A DNA stretch of 64,000 bases from Datnioides undecimradiatus (GCA_008933995.1 WARS01000032.1:3241001-3305000); one strand, 5' to 3'. Counted from the stretch's first letter, positions 1-13,216 are shown. Numbers and translations: made by a program. Notes: generated by a model from the letters alone, not told the origin.

Positions 1-1302
1 GGTAAAATGGGTGATTTCAGATGACCTCTAGAATCTGGATCCACACATTCAATGATATATAATCTTTTTTTTGTTCTGCTGCAATTAATGAATTTCCCAG
101 AAGGCTCGTTTTAATCTGATGGCCCCCGAGCCTCTTAAACATTTCCTTAAAATTTCCACTTACAGCTTTAAATGTATGCATGAAAGTAACATGTATACAG
201 TCTGAATCTGCTCGTTGCCCAGGTCATTGACGTTACAGTATACCATGAAGATATTGTTGAATTATTCAAACATGACAATGTGCCATTTCTATGGCTCACC
301 AATTACATCAAATGGAATATTTTAGTTGATGGACTGAAAATTTGTAGATCAAATGCTTCACATTTCTGTGAAACACTGAGATCCTAACAAAAATTTCAAA
401 TGCGGTCCTGCGGTTTTAAACAATGCCTGGCCGAAAAAAAAAAAAATATCTGCAAGGCTTTGATGTTGATCAGAGCTAATAATTATTCCTCACTTGTCAC
501 AATAACCATCAACAAATATGTGAGCTCTAACTTTGATCAAGAGATTAAAGATAGTGAAGTCGTGGGATTGAAGTGTGGATGAATGTTTCCTGTACAGCGG
601 TGTGTTTGGGAGATGAAGGAGATGAAAGAAGTTGTAAACCCATGTAAGTTCGTGGGTTTGCATCTTTTCTTTTCTGTACATGTGGGGTTCTCTGCCTTTT
701 CCTCTGCTGTATGTTTGCCTCTGACAGCAGTGATTGTCATGCTCAGAAGAAAGTGTCACAACGATCTCACAGCTGATCCGCCACACCCCAACACTGATTG
801 ACCACAAGGGAATGTGCTAGGGCAAGAAACACAAAACCACCTTTTTGTAGCATACAGAAAATATTAATCTCTTTGTCTTGTATGAACTGCAGATTAGTTT
901 GAAACCTAAATGTGAACAAAGAAACAGTATTTAAACAGCAACATGCTGGGAGTCTTATTAAATGCTCCAACCTTCATGGATAAAATAAATTCTATGCTCT
1001 GTCTTCCCTCTGTTATAGAAAAAAACTGTTCTGGCTGATGTTTTGTGGGCACAGGCCTTGAAAATCCTGCTGCACTGCAACAAACTAGAGTGAGAAATCC
1101 ACTAAATGCTGAGAATTTAACACTGAAGTCTTTTACCCAGTATCACCCTGTTTACAGTAATGTGAAAAAAATAATTATAGAATTACCACATCAAGTCCAC
1201 ATCAAGGTTGAGCAGATCAGTTTTGTCAGGAAAGGGCTGGTTTTTGGGTCTCCACATGTGGGTACAGCAGAGCGCGAAGTGTGTGCTTGTCATAGAGCTC
1301 TT

Positions 1303-1316
1303 CTGCCCCCTGCTGG
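1303..1316 (-). promoter_or_regulatory. CTCF-like motif
   Basis: The plus strand reads CTGCCCCCTGCTGG. Its complement, CCAGCAGGGGGCAG, fits the vertebrate CTCF core consensus CCASYAGRKGGCRS at every position. It lies in the dpp6 intron. A sequence match alone does not show occupancy, and such motifs are also spread by repeats. Confidence 0.4.
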
Positions 1317-1474
1317 ATGAAAATCACTGCTGAAAACAAGAAACCTGTTACAAAGGAGGGAAAGTGTTTTTACAGGGAAATTATAAGCAAAGCAAACATC
1401 TGTGCCTTTCAAAATAATCAAAATTTCCTTGTGAGGATGTATTTTTAGGGCTGGGTCTCTCTTGTTTTTGTGGA

Positions 1475-1518
1475 TCTTCTTCTTCTCCTTCTCCTTCTTC
1501 TTCTTCTTCTTCTTCTTC
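1475..1518 (+). repeat. (CTT)n microsatellite
   Basis: About 44 bases of CTT/CTC trinucleotide repeat, interrupted twice by CTC units, inside the dpp6 intron. Confidence 0.9.
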
Positions 1519-3465
1519 AGGGAGCATCAGTAATTTTGAAAATTCATAACAAAACAACCGTATGTTTTACAGTTTTGTAACCTGCATAAAGATGTAGGCC
1601 CAATTGAGCAGAACTGTTCAGGTGCTCTAAGCTGCCAGGAATTATGAATTTGCTCAACAGCATCTTCAAATCCTCAGATTTTTGACTTATTAATTATCAC
1701 AATGCATGAAATTGCTTTGGTGTAAACAGTACTGTGCAGCTACTGCTCACTAATTCATTCTTCAGTTTCAATAAATTTTGAGGTTATAGTTATGAAGTGT
1801 ATTGAGTTTTTGATAATATTTTGAATTTCATCCTCATGTTACATATTGCAGTCAATAGAAATTCATCTTTAGACATCAGTTTCTCAGTTATGGATTTATG
1901 GAAAATTATGGCACCCTGGTTATACATCACAGTGGGATGTTATCTGTTGTCTTTCACCTGGTTACCTGAAGCTGATCAGGTCACTCAAGAAATCATGACT
2001 TCCCTTCAGTGACAAAGTTTGTAGGTTCATACCTATTCAGGCATTGTGTGTGGAAAACAGAGAGATTTTGTAATGACCTTTTGTAGTCAAGAAGTTTTAA
2101 AAATTATGTTTTTGGCATAAATCTTTGTGAACATGATATACACTAGAAATACCTCTACAGCGTGTAGATCAGTTGTGTTCAATATCTGTTTCATATGAAC
2201 AGGTTTTTGTCAGTCCTCTGTGTCTGAGGGAGGGGAAACATCTAAAATATTTGGGGCAGTGGGTTGCAAGGACCTGCACTAAGAAACATTTGTACTGATA
2301 CAGTAAACAAATAATCTGAGTTATCATTTTCAGTTTCTCAATTGTTGACTCTAGTTTGAAATCTGCATTTATATTCAACCCCGGCGGTCTCTCACTTGGC
2401 AAATAGCTCAGCGTGATAGCTAAGTGTTCTTGAAGTCTGGGGTTGTGAGTTCAGTACCTGGGTTTAACAGACTAATATCTCATACTTATATAAGCATCTC
2501 ATGCTCAGGCATTGCATTGTGTTCAAGACTTAGCGATTATTTTGTTCCCCACAGTTCTGCTGATGGACACACCTGTGTTTCTCATTTGTCTTCTTCCTCA
2601 TCCTAAAATTGCCTGACCGTTGACTCATTGCTGCATGGCAGATATAATTTGGCTTGATTTCCTCCAAAATGTCAGCCCCCTGAGTTATCGATCAAAGTCA
2701 AGTCAGGAAATATTCCAAGGGTGTGTATATCACCACCAGCAATAAAACCATACATAATGGAACTGGACAAGGCAAAGAATTCTCTCCATACTGAGAGAAA
2801 AAACTTTGATTTGACTAAAAAAAATGGAAGAACAGATAGAAGGAAATTACCTATGTGAAATCACGTCCACATCAACAGTCTATGATTAATGAAGATGGCA
2901 ATAGTGGTGATGACAACTATTCTATTAAAATGTTTATGATAATTGTGTTTATGTGACTCAAAGGCATCAGGTCTACATCAACATGGTGTAAGAGTATGCT
3001 TTCCTCTGGATTTCAAACTGTCATGATTGAATATAAGTAATTAATGTATTTTACCTCAGTGACAGGGCAGGGAATGAGCACCATAAATCACAAAAGCCAT
3101 AAATATTAAACTAGTGGCTGTTCAAATGGTGACATATTGGAAACATCTTTATCAGTGTCAGAATGTTAAGTACATAAACACAGACTAATGGGAAATCTGC
3201 AGATATTACAGTGCAAACTTTTTATGCAAAGCCATGCACTTTAGGGACTTGATAGTGCCATAGCCAAATTAAAGTGTTGGGAGCCAAACATTACAAAAAC
3301 TGTTTCCTGTGTGCGTCAGTGTACAGTGAATTGAAAAACAAAAATAAGAAGAGCAACCGGGCAGAAAAAATCAAGTATCAAGTAAAACATCTTCAAATCA
3401 TATTGGGGTCTGCTTTTCCTGCGTTCCTCACAGTGTGTGTATTATGTGGTTGTTGTGTTTTACAG

Positions 3466-6400
3466 AGGAGATCCTACAGACCCACATAGCCCACTGGTGG
3501 TCTCCAGATGGGCTGCGACTGGCCTACATGACCATCAATGACACACTGGTACCAAAGATGGAGGTTCCTTTTTTCACAGGAACGCCTTACCCCGCCAGCT
3601 TGGAGTATCACTACCCGAAGGCAAGTTTCCAGCCACAGTCTCACACCTACTTCTGATGAGCCAATTTACAGTCGCTGTAAGCCAAACATTCATAACAATC
3701 ACAATGTGAAAGGGCTCACTCATAGTGATGAATCAATAGGAAATCATCTCCTGGATCTGCAGCGCTCTAGAGCAACTTTTAACTTCCTGTTAACTGTTTT
3801 GGTTTTCTTATGAGTGTGGTTTTGGCTGCACCAAAGCTGCTATAATTCTCTTAAATCCCACTGTACACTACTGTAGCAAGTCTCACCCCCAATGCAACCC
3901 ACAGACATAACAGTGTCACACTCTTGTTCACACACCTATTTAAACACAAAATTTACATACAAAACACAGTTTCCCAGAGGTTGATGTAGCCACGTGTCCT
4001 TGAGTAGCAGTCATCTGAGGTCCGGCACGCCACTGCTTTAAAGGAGACAGACTGATTGTCCAACAAGCAACAGTCGTGCAAATCAACTTACCTGACACTA
4101 CTCTCATGACCCTTTCCACAACCCTCATTGTAACCAAATGCCAACCATGCTCACTGCAACAGCTGTCTTAGAAACTAGCTGTAGAACAATGTGGAGCATT
4201 TAGCAGCTAGACACCCAGATATTTCTTTCAAAAGTTGGTTGAGACCAAAAACAGAGCTAAAACAGAGCAAGTATCGGGCTTATATTCAGCACGCTGACAG
4301 AAACAAACATGAATCTAAATGAGTAATATCAGTGATGTGTAAGGGCTGGATGTGTAGCCCTAGTTTTTGCCTCTCATGTAGTTATTAATACACAATGATG
4401 GGGAACCAACAGTTTTAAATAATAAGTGTCCATATTTTCTTTAAAAGTTGTTTAAAATGAAAATAAAATTAAAATAATAGTATTCCCAGAATCAGAATAA
4501 AAATATTGCATCCACTACACAATTATGTACATATCAAAAATTTGTCTATTGCCACACAAGTGTTTTTGAAGTCATGCAACGAGGACTTTGACAGACAACA
4601 GTTGTCTTAAACTGAAATCCAGTCTGACCTATCTAATTTCTTGTTTGCCCTTGCAGGCTGGGGAGGAAAACCCTGTAGTGCACCTGTCAGTGGTGAGCCT
4701 CAATGGTCCCCTACACACCGTGGTGATGAAGAAACCTGACGATCCCCGAATAGGGTGAGTGACAGCCCTGTGCAGCTTTATTGTGTATGAAGTAACAAGC
4801 AACCAAAAATAGCCCCTGGAGCATTTTCTTAAGGTGGAAGAGACAGAGGTTGTCAGTGGTGGTGACGTACTCTCACCTTCTGCTTTTGCAGGAGGGAATA
4901 TTATATCACTATGGTCAAATGGGCCACCAGCACCAAACTGGCTGTGAACTGGCTAAACAGAGCCCAGAACAACTCCATCCTGACACTGTGTGAGGCTACA
5001 ACTGGAGTCTGTATTAAGGTGAAACATCCAGCAAAGTGTGAACTCTGCTATCACTGTATATTTCATAATTGTTAGAGGTTAAATATGGTGATTTTATTTG
5101 TTTGTTTGTTGTTCTGACTGTCAACAAATCCCACAAAAACAACAAAACCAGCAATGAATTTAACACTTTAAACAAGTTCTGGTTAACTGTGTAGCCAAAG
5201 CCTGACAGCTTGTTCCTTTGTGCCTCAGACATCCATTGTTGTCAAAAAACTACTAAAAGCACATGAATGAGCAACAGCACTGCCTTGGGCAACATGTTCC
5301 TTTATTACAATGAACGAGCAATGAAGTTTATTTTGAATCAATCCCACAAACATCTTTGTGTTACTGCGAATACTCTCTAGCCCACCAAATCCACAGTCTC
5401 TAAAAATGCACTGCTAAGTCCTGTTTAGGTAATATTTGTCAAAAACTACTGTGATCTGCTGCTTTTTTCCCAATGAAAGTGCATTTTCTTGACCCATTTT
5501 TTTGAGGATGTTGTTAATCATTTTAGGAAATACTCCTGGTATTTGCTTTCAGGTTGAGACTTAGATCATGATCTCATGTCTGTCTGTTAACTTGTCTGGA
5601 CAAACAAATTTTCATTTTTACACTGTATGAACTTAACAAACAATATACACCATTGTGTATTAAAAAGTGAGACTTAGAGGTACAGAGCCTGGCTAGCTGT
5701 ATCCCCCTTTCCAGTATTTGGGCAAAAGCTAAGCTCACCAGCTTCTGACTGTAGCCTCATATTTAATAGATCAAAACATTAATGTTTTCATCAAATTTGA
5801 TGCCAGAAAGCAAACATGAACCAGGTTAGTGCCACTGACAGTTTACCAAGACAGAGTCAGAGTTGAGACTGTTGTTTTGTCTCTTTTAGTATGTTTTCTT
5901 GACAGAGAGATAAAATGTAATATCTTCAGATCTAATTTAATTTACATCTCTTCTGTTAGACTCAGGAAAAGGTTTAACTCATACTCTCATTATTTTCAGA
6001 AACATGAAGATGAAAGTGAGAGCTGGTTGCACAGACAGGTACGTGTTGTGTGGTAGCCTCTAAAAAAAAAGACACACAGCGTTCGCTCCATGTGTCTGAT
6101 CTTGAACAAGTAAATAACAGGAAATTGAAAAAAACACCCTGCAGGCACCTCATGTTTTGGGCCACCTCATGTTCACACGCAGATGTTTTTCTCTCCTCTC
6201 TCCAGAATGAAGCGCCGCTCTTTTCTCAAGATGGACACAGGTTCTTCTTCACCAGAGCAATCCCTCAGGGTGGCAGAGGAAAGTTTTTCCATATTTCAAT
6301 GTCCACCTCTTTGGTAAGTAATTGCAGAATTATCCCCATAACATTTCTGGGTTTTGGCACAGTGTGTTTACGGTTTATTTATCCTCTAGCCCAACACTAG

Positions 6401-9400
6401 CACAGACATACTTCAGTCCCTTACCTCTGGAGACTGGGATGTCACCAGCATTTTGGCCTACAATCACGAAAGGAGCCTCATGTAAGACATTTTGTTATCT
6501 TTGCAGATTTTCTCGAACAGCCGGTGCCACAAAATCAATATTTTGTCATTTAATGGTAACGTTCGGATGTTTTATAGATACTTTCTGAGCACAGAAGATG
6601 ACCCCAAACGACGGCACTTGTACAGGTAGGATCTTAGTAGCAGGTGGGAGTGGATGTCTGGCAATATTACACAATGATACTTAACTGAGTGCCATCCCAC
6701 AGTGCTGACACAGTCCCTCCATTCAACCGCTGCTGCCTGTCTTGTGAGTTCAACTGTGGCTATGTGGACGTTTCATTCAGCCACAACATGAAGTACTTCT
6801 TACTCTACTGTAAAGGTGAGAATCCTCGACCTTGAATGTCTTGAGTCAAATCTTTTTATAACAGTGTACCTAGAGTGTGTAATCGAATTAGTGCTACATG
6901 TCAGGTTGAGAGCTTATATCGAACTGGACATTAGTAGATAACCTCAAACTGCTGCTGGAACCCTCCGATTAGCCACAGAAATAAATGTCTTGTCTGCCTC
7001 CACGCAGCAGTCTTGTGAGCACTGCTTCACTGCATGTGTGGGCTTTTAGAATTTGTCACTTGAAAATGAGGAAAATGAGGCCTGGTGGTTAGCACTCTGT
7101 TGTTGTTCACTACATATTCTTTGTGCTCCCCAGAGGCTCTCTGTCATTGTTTCTTTTTTGCCCTCATGGCTTCAACACAGGGGCACAGCATTGTTTCTAT
7201 GGAGGTTGATTTGTTTAGGGGGCTCACTCCAGAGAGGAGAAGTGCCACTGGCTTTCCTCATTAATTGGATCTTTGGAGAGTCGCTCCATTGTGAAATAAT
7301 AAGCTGCTTCCTCGTGGGACGGAAGTAGATTATTAACTGTGCGTAGAGGCGGCTGCCAGGGCTGTTTCTGAAGTCTGTTTAAGATGAGACAGGAAGATGC
7401 TGCTGATGCAGGGAGGGATTGGGTTTCAGAGGCTTTATCACTGCTCTGGTGGAGCCATTTGAGCCTTTCCATAGTGCCACATGACATTTATCAGCTTCTA
7501 TTATTTCATTCCTGTTAACTGATTTCTCTCTCTTTCATTGTTCTGTGTAGGTCCACAGGTACCGAGTGTGGCCATCTACAGCACCAAGGAGAAACAGAGT
7601 GAGTGTCATCTTGGTAGTGCTGTCATCGTTCATCACCAAGTTTACCACATAAACTGTCCTCAATTCTCTGTTTTCATTGATAAATAGACTTGTTATTAGG
7701 GGAGGTTAATGAAAAACCGTGTTTTCTTGTGCGTAACTGCAGAGGTGTTTGATGTGGAGACAAATGAAAGCGTAAACATCACATACAACAACATGCAGAT
7801 GCCCAAAGTGGAGAACAAGACCATCACCATAGACGACTACAGTATGTGCCCATGCTTGTATCAAATTGACAGATACACAATCACTAAAATGTACATCTCA
7901 GTGACATTACAACCAGTCGTGTTGTATCGTAAGATTCCCATTCACCTTGTCCTATCTGTTTTAGCTCTGACAATGCAGATTCTGAAGCCAGCTGGTTTTG
8001 TAGATACAGCCCATTACCCGTTGCTGCTGCTAGTGTAAGTATAAATACATTTGTTTTTACTCCAAAAAGCACAAAATATTAGAATATTCCATCAATTTAG
8101 CGAGCACTTATACTATATTTTTGCACTTGCTTTATTTTTGTAATAGGAAGCAAAGACACAATTGCCAAAAATATCCAAATATTTAGTCCCTTGTATGGGT
8201 CAAATTAAAAAAAGACAAATCCTGTTTCCCCTGATGCAACTCAAAGAGACCCTGTCTTTCAAAGCATTGCCCCCAGTTTGCAGACTCTCTGTTAAAAATA
8301 TTGGTCTCCAAACCAAAGCAGAAATAACCTTGATATTATTTTTTCAGTTTATTGAATGTTTTCTCTGTGAAACCTCAAAAAAAATCATCAAAGAAATTGT
8401 GAAAGCTCAAGGTGAAGTCGTTACACAGCCCGTGTTGCCCAAAATCACCTACATTCACTTTGGAATATATTTAAAAATCCACAGGAACTCAGCAAATAGA
8501 TTTCTGCCTCTACTATCAGCAGATGTTTGACATTTTTGCTTGATAAGTGACTCAAATGATAAATCAGTCACTAAGATGGTTAAATTTAACATGGGTTATT
8601 GAATCTAGCACTAAAATATACTGCTAGAATATCATACAGCATGAACTAAAATATCCTCAACTATATGCAGCATTTTTGAAAATGGTAGTATTAGTTTATT
8701 TGACAAACCTTATGGCTGTTTCAAGGGTTTGTTGTGTTAAATTGGATTGTGTTGCTTTGCAACACTTCATTGAATAAAATGCATCTGTTTATCTTAACAA
8801 GATCTGAACTTTACAGTCCTAGAAATTTCTTGGTGTCTAAAATGGCCAACCTGGCTGCGGTTGGCCCTTGTCCCTGTGTGTATTTTCCACAGTGACGGTA
8901 CACCTGGTGGGCAAATGGTGTCAGAGCAGTTTCAGGTGGACTGGGCCACAGTTCTGGTCAGCAGCTACAGCACCATCGTCATCCGCTTCGATGGCCACGG
9001 CAGCGGCTTCCAGGGCACCAACTTTCTCCACAAAGTCAGGAGGAAACTGGGAAAACTGGAGGAGAGGGACCAGCTGGAGGCACTTAGGTTGAGAACAGCT
9101 TTAACCACGAGTGTAACAGCAGCCAAACCCCCAAAACACTGGAAGTTTAACCTGTGTTCTTTCATTTTTAGGTTCATATCCAAAGAGCCTTACATTGATA
9201 AGACTCGAATGGGAGTTTATGGAAAGGTAAGATGAACATGTGCATAAAGAGGATCCTGAACTGTGCTGATTTCAGTTAACTGCATGCCTTCATAGACACA
9301 GTCAGTCAGTGATTTCTTTATTTCAAACAGGGGGGATGATCCAAGCTCTAATCCAACTTAATATTAACCCCTTCTTCGGAGACTACATGTTTCTACTTGC

Positions 9401-11183
9401 CACTTTGATAATGAAGGTCACACCACTCTATAGAGCAGTCAAGTCTAAAGTTTTCCTTGAAGAGAAAAACCTGAAACCACAAAAATAAGACTTCATAAGC
9501 TATGATTAATATATATATATTTTTAATTATTTTTACATTTTTCCCTGCTGAGAGCATCAGACAGGCCAAACTGAATCTTATAGTGGGCCAGCAAGAGTAA
9601 AAGCCACAATATAGTCTAGAAATGAGTATTAATAATATACAGTTTATAGAATATTGTAGATCCAAGTTGAAACAGACAGAAGAGTGAGGCTGAGAGAAAA
9701 AGCTAAAATTATAAATTCGTCTGCTGCTTCAGCTCCACAGTCAGCTCCATGGATTTATCAATACACAGCACAGTTAGGCTGCCAATATTTCAGAGCCGTG
9801 TCAGGTTCATAGATACTTTTGTAACCCTCAGTCAGTTAAAACATGAATGAGTCAGAAAGACTAGACTGACATGTTCAACTTAATCCTGTCTCCACTATCT
9901 TTGCTCAGGCCTATGGAGGATATTTAGCCACAATGCTTCTGAGCTCGGAGGAGTTCACCCAACTTAAATGCGGAACAGCCGTCTCGCCCATCACAGATTT
10001 TGAGCTATATGGTACGGTAACTATCCAGATATCTGTCTGTTGTACTTGTCTAAAGGTGCCAGGTCTTTTTCTAACTCTGTTTTCCCCTTTTTTCGCCCGG
10101 AACACAGCATCTGCATTTTCAGAGCGATACCTGGGCTCAAAGACAGATTCCCGAGTCTACACGGTAAAGTTTAGATGTCTCAGTCTCTTTATGCAAGATG
10201 TTTAGCTAAAGTGGAGGGGGATGGACATGCGAATCATTATTAACACAATGCTCTCTTTACTTCAGATGGCAAATTTAGCACACAGAGCGGGTCAGCTTCT
10301 GCAGAAGCAGTACTTGATAATTCACCCAACTGCAGACGGTAACAGACAAATGTTTTATGTGCTACAGCAATCGAGTCAGACACCAATTGTGGTCAGAGCC
10401 TAATGTGTCTTTCCTACTGCTTCTTCTCCACTACCACAGAAAAGGTTCACTTCCAGCACACAGCCAAGTTTATCAATCATTTAATCAGCGAGAAGGCCAA
10501 TTACACTCTACAGGTGAGCTGCACTTCACTGCTAGACCCCAACAAATGTACCTGCATCTGTATTGTTTATTAATGTGTTTTCAGTGTGATGAGAGCTTTA
10601 ATTTCTCTTAAGGAGACAAATCTAGTGCTCAAATCATACATATGTTGCTTAATCAGTTATCATGTTGTTGTTCTTTTAAACGATTCATTCACACTTTTTC
10701 AAGTCAATCTTAAAACAACAGATGCTCCGATCTCAAACTTTAATGTACAAATGGTCATTTGAGGAACTTTTAAATGTGAACCTTTAAAGTCGTTAGAGTT
10801 GCTGATTCCAGCCACTCAAATGTGAAGTTGTGCTGCCTTTTTCTGATATACATGATTGTAAACTGAATATTTGGGGTTTTGGATAGTTGGTTGGATGAAT
10901 AAAGACATCACTTTTGGCATCAGAAAATACTGATCATCATTATTTCTGATTTAATAAACTAACTGGATAATGAAGGTAAAAATAAAAATGTTGTAAAATT
11001 GTGCAGTCCCGTATAAATCTACTGTTCTTTTGACAGATCTACCCAGATGAGGGACACTTTCTACACAGCGACGGGACACAGCAGCACCTGAGCCAATCCC
11101 TCGTCAACTTCTTCGAAGAGTGTTTCCGGGTGCCAGAGATCCTGACAGACGACCAGCAAGAAGAGGATGAGGACGACAGTTAA
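3466..11183 (+). CDS. dpp6: Dipeptidyl aminopeptidase-like protein 6 (Kv4 accessory subunit), 5'-partial
   Basis: Eighteen exons give 565 codons plus stop: 3466-3620, 4657-4754, 4892-5018, 6000-6038, 6206-6313, 6390-6481, 6578-6625, 6703-6815, 7551-7598, 7743-7841, 7965-8034, 8893-9087, 9172-9226, 9909-10011, 10108-10163, 10266-10338, 10440-10513, 11037-11183. All junctions keep frame. The protein covers the second half of the beta-propeller ([37 protein letters not shown]) and the whole alpha/beta-hydrolase domain, ending in an acidic tail. DPP6 is a type II membrane protein that binds Kv4 channels and has no peptidase activity. The nucleophile motif reads GKAYGG (DPP4 GWSYGG, DPP6 GKDYGG, DPP10 GKGYGG). 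The Asp (10335-10337) and His (11055-11057) of the triad remain. Propeller motifs favour DPP6 over DPP10, but the hydrolase half is divergent. The N-terminal cytoplasmic, membrane and first propeller exons lie left of the window. Confidence 0.86.
3621..4656 (+). other. GC-AG intron of dpp6
   Basis: The exon ending in codon AAG is followed by gcaagt, and the next exon starts after ttgcag. Joining them restores the conserved HYPKAG peptide in frame. No GT donor nearby does so. The rest of the donor (AG before GC, AAGT after) is the strong context typical of GC-AG introns. Confidence 0.85.
5119..5370 (+). repeat. Dispersed repeat, copy 1
   Basis: This dpp6 intron segment carries GTCAACAAATCCCACA (from 5120) and, further right, AGTTTATTTTGAATCAATCC (from 5325). 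The first part resembles a segment at 41.13 kb over roughly 80 bases. The second part matches 59373-59396 at 23 of 24 bases. It looks like an old, diverged transposon-derived family. I cannot name it. Confidence 0.5.
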
Positions 11184-12410
11184 GCCTGCCCCTCTGAGCA
11201 GCCCACGGCCAGCTACTACAGCACAATATGCAACAGATCCTTCAAACCCGATCAACCCGCACCACCTGCTGTCCAATCAGATTTCAGATCCACACTGAAG
11301 TGCAGCACCTGCATGTGCAACGAGGCCTCGGCCTGTATCCCCCCTCCCCTCTTCACCTCGTGCTGGCTGCTGGCAAGGAAACCAGCCAGAAAGACCAAAT
11401 AAATCTCAGATGTGAACAGTCCATATATCTCTCACTGAGTCTGCTATTGGAATATATGGACTAACACTCCCTCTGGTGGACAAATAGAGGATCAACATAA
11501 GCTCAGAAGAGCAATGCGTCTCCGTTCCAAACCAGGCACATTAATCGAGCGCTTTGCAGCACAAAATATCCCTAGTAAAAAAATATCCCTCAGTTCATTA
11601 TGTTGAGATTTAACTTTTAAGAGGCTGCCAGTTTCTGATAACCTTTGCTGACCAACTGATTACTGATTATTGTGTTCATGATTACTGCTACTTGTTTCTC
11701 AGAATTTCTCTGTTCAGTGTCGTGTCTCTGAGTGGATGTCTGGCTGCATCAGTCCTTAGTTGCTTTACAAAACAAGGCACAATGTTTGACTTGTGTTGTA
11801 CTCCAAAAAAACGAAGTGTCTATATACAAATGGTATGAACCCATACGTCCCCTCCTCATCCTTCTCAATTGAACTCTTGTTCCTTTAGTCACTGTGCCTT
11901 ACTGTGGGTGAAATGTTCATGTTAGGAGCCCACGTGACACTGAAAAATGAGTAAACATGGATAGGCCTTGTCTGAACTGTGTATTCTGTTGATTGACCCA
12001 AAACCAGATCATGAGTTCATTTTCCTTAAAGGATAGCCAGTTATTAGTGAGGGAAGTTTAAATCACAAGGCACGGCACATTTATTTAAAACATGGAAAGA
12101 ACTGAATTCAAAATAACTATGTCTGCTTGAAAGATGGTATTACACACAATGTGAAGTATTTAGTTTTCAGATACAGTTCTTGCTGTTTACCTTTGAAACT
12201 GGCATTCTGGTAAGTTGACTATGCTGAATTTTGATTATTTTGTGAATTACTTTGTGTGTTCAATGGCTTGAGTCTCTCCCCCATGTCACTTCTGTTAGTA
12301 TTGTCAGTGGTTTCTAGTCAGCTGATGTACAAAGTGTATAAATCTTATATTGTTTAAGTCTTCATGTTGTATGTGCAACTTGTATATAAAGCATTTTGAA
12401 ATGTACCTTC
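11184..12410 (+). other. Probable dpp6 3' UTR
   Basis: Non-coding sequence follows the TAA stop. Two candidate polyadenylation signals are visible: AATAAA at 11398-11403 and the variant TATAAA at 12385-12390, the latter followed within about 25 bases by a T/G-rich tract. The real end is not determined. A CTCF-like motif (CTCCCTCTGGTGG) lies at 11467-11479. Confidence 0.5.
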
Positions 12411-13216
12411 AGTTGGCTTTGTCACTTAACATCTTTAAACCAACAGCTTGACTGCCCTCTAGTGTGCAGTATAAGTATAGCAGTAGCATTGAGTGCTGAG
12501 ATTTTTGAACTCGAATGAAGCAAAGTGATTACCGTAGACAATATAGAATGCATAGAAGCCAAATAACATGTGCTATTAATAATATTAAGAACGCTAGGAC
12601 CCTGAAACTGAAGCAGACTCATGGAATTCAGCTGCGCTTTTACCACAGTGACATGCCAAGGCCTGTGAAAGAACGTCACCAAAACCAAATGCTCACTCAA
12701 AAAAGAAAAAAATGCATGGCGGCCATGCTGCTTAAGCGTGATCAGACCTCTGCACTATCAAGTTATGTTTTATCTGTTGCATGATCCAAGAGTCCAAGCA
12801 GCTGAAATGTAAAAAAAGCTGAAAGAATTTGATTACCAACTGAATACAAGTCACCGATACTGGACACTAAATGTCAAAATTTAATTACAGCTTAAGTTAT
12901 TCTAAAAACAGTACTGAATAACTTGGGGCTGAAGTCTAAATATCAAGTCAAGTTTCTCAGATTTGCGCAGTGAAATCCAGACACCAAAATCTGTCTTGGA
13001 TTCAGGCTGGTGAGCATAATCAATCAAATCTGAATGGATTCGATCAGAGAGCTGTCCAGTAAGATTAAAGTTCCTGAAAAAAGCTGAGTATTCAACCCAT
13101 TTCAAAGTTTTCATGTTGGACAGTTGGAAACTAAATCAAAAAGACTCAATGAAATCCATCAAAGCTGCCTTTCTCATTAGAAAATAAACATACATGAGAA
13201 TTTGCCATTGACAAAA
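12411..13216. other. Intergenic gap between convergent 3' ends
   Basis: About 0.8 kb between the probable poly(A) sites of dpp6 (plus) and arhgap21 (minus). No coding potential was recognised; short open frames on both strands lack family resemblance. Confidence 0.55.
12452..12465 (-). promoter_or_regulatory. CTCF-like motif between convergent genes
   Basis: The plus strand CTGCCCTCTAGTGT complements to ACACTAGAGGGCAG, one mismatch from the CTCF core consensus. It sits in the short gap between the 3' ends of dpp6 and arhgap21. Occupancy is not shown. Confidence 0.35.

Larger units (their letters stand above)
1..3465 (+). other. intronic DNA of the dpp6-type gene
   Basis: The first recognisable dpp6 exon starts at 3466 in mid-codon, so this stretch should be the 3' part of a larger intron. 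I looked for the preceding beta-propeller exons of the family and saw none. It holds a CTT-rich microsatellite near 1.5 kb and a CTCF-like motif near 1.3 kb. Short open frames here have no family resemblance. Confidence 0.7.

Noticed and set aside
8162..8530. 122-codon plus-strand open frame between dpp6 exons
   Set aside because: It falls in an intron, and the family sequence passes directly from the exon ending at 8034 to the one starting at 8893.
3466..11183. The dpp gene as dpp10 or an active dpp4
   Set aside because: No Ser in the nucleophile elbow excludes an active peptidase. [14 protein letters not shown] and [13 protein letters not shown] are DPP6-like, although a few hydrolase-domain stretches are closer to DPP10.
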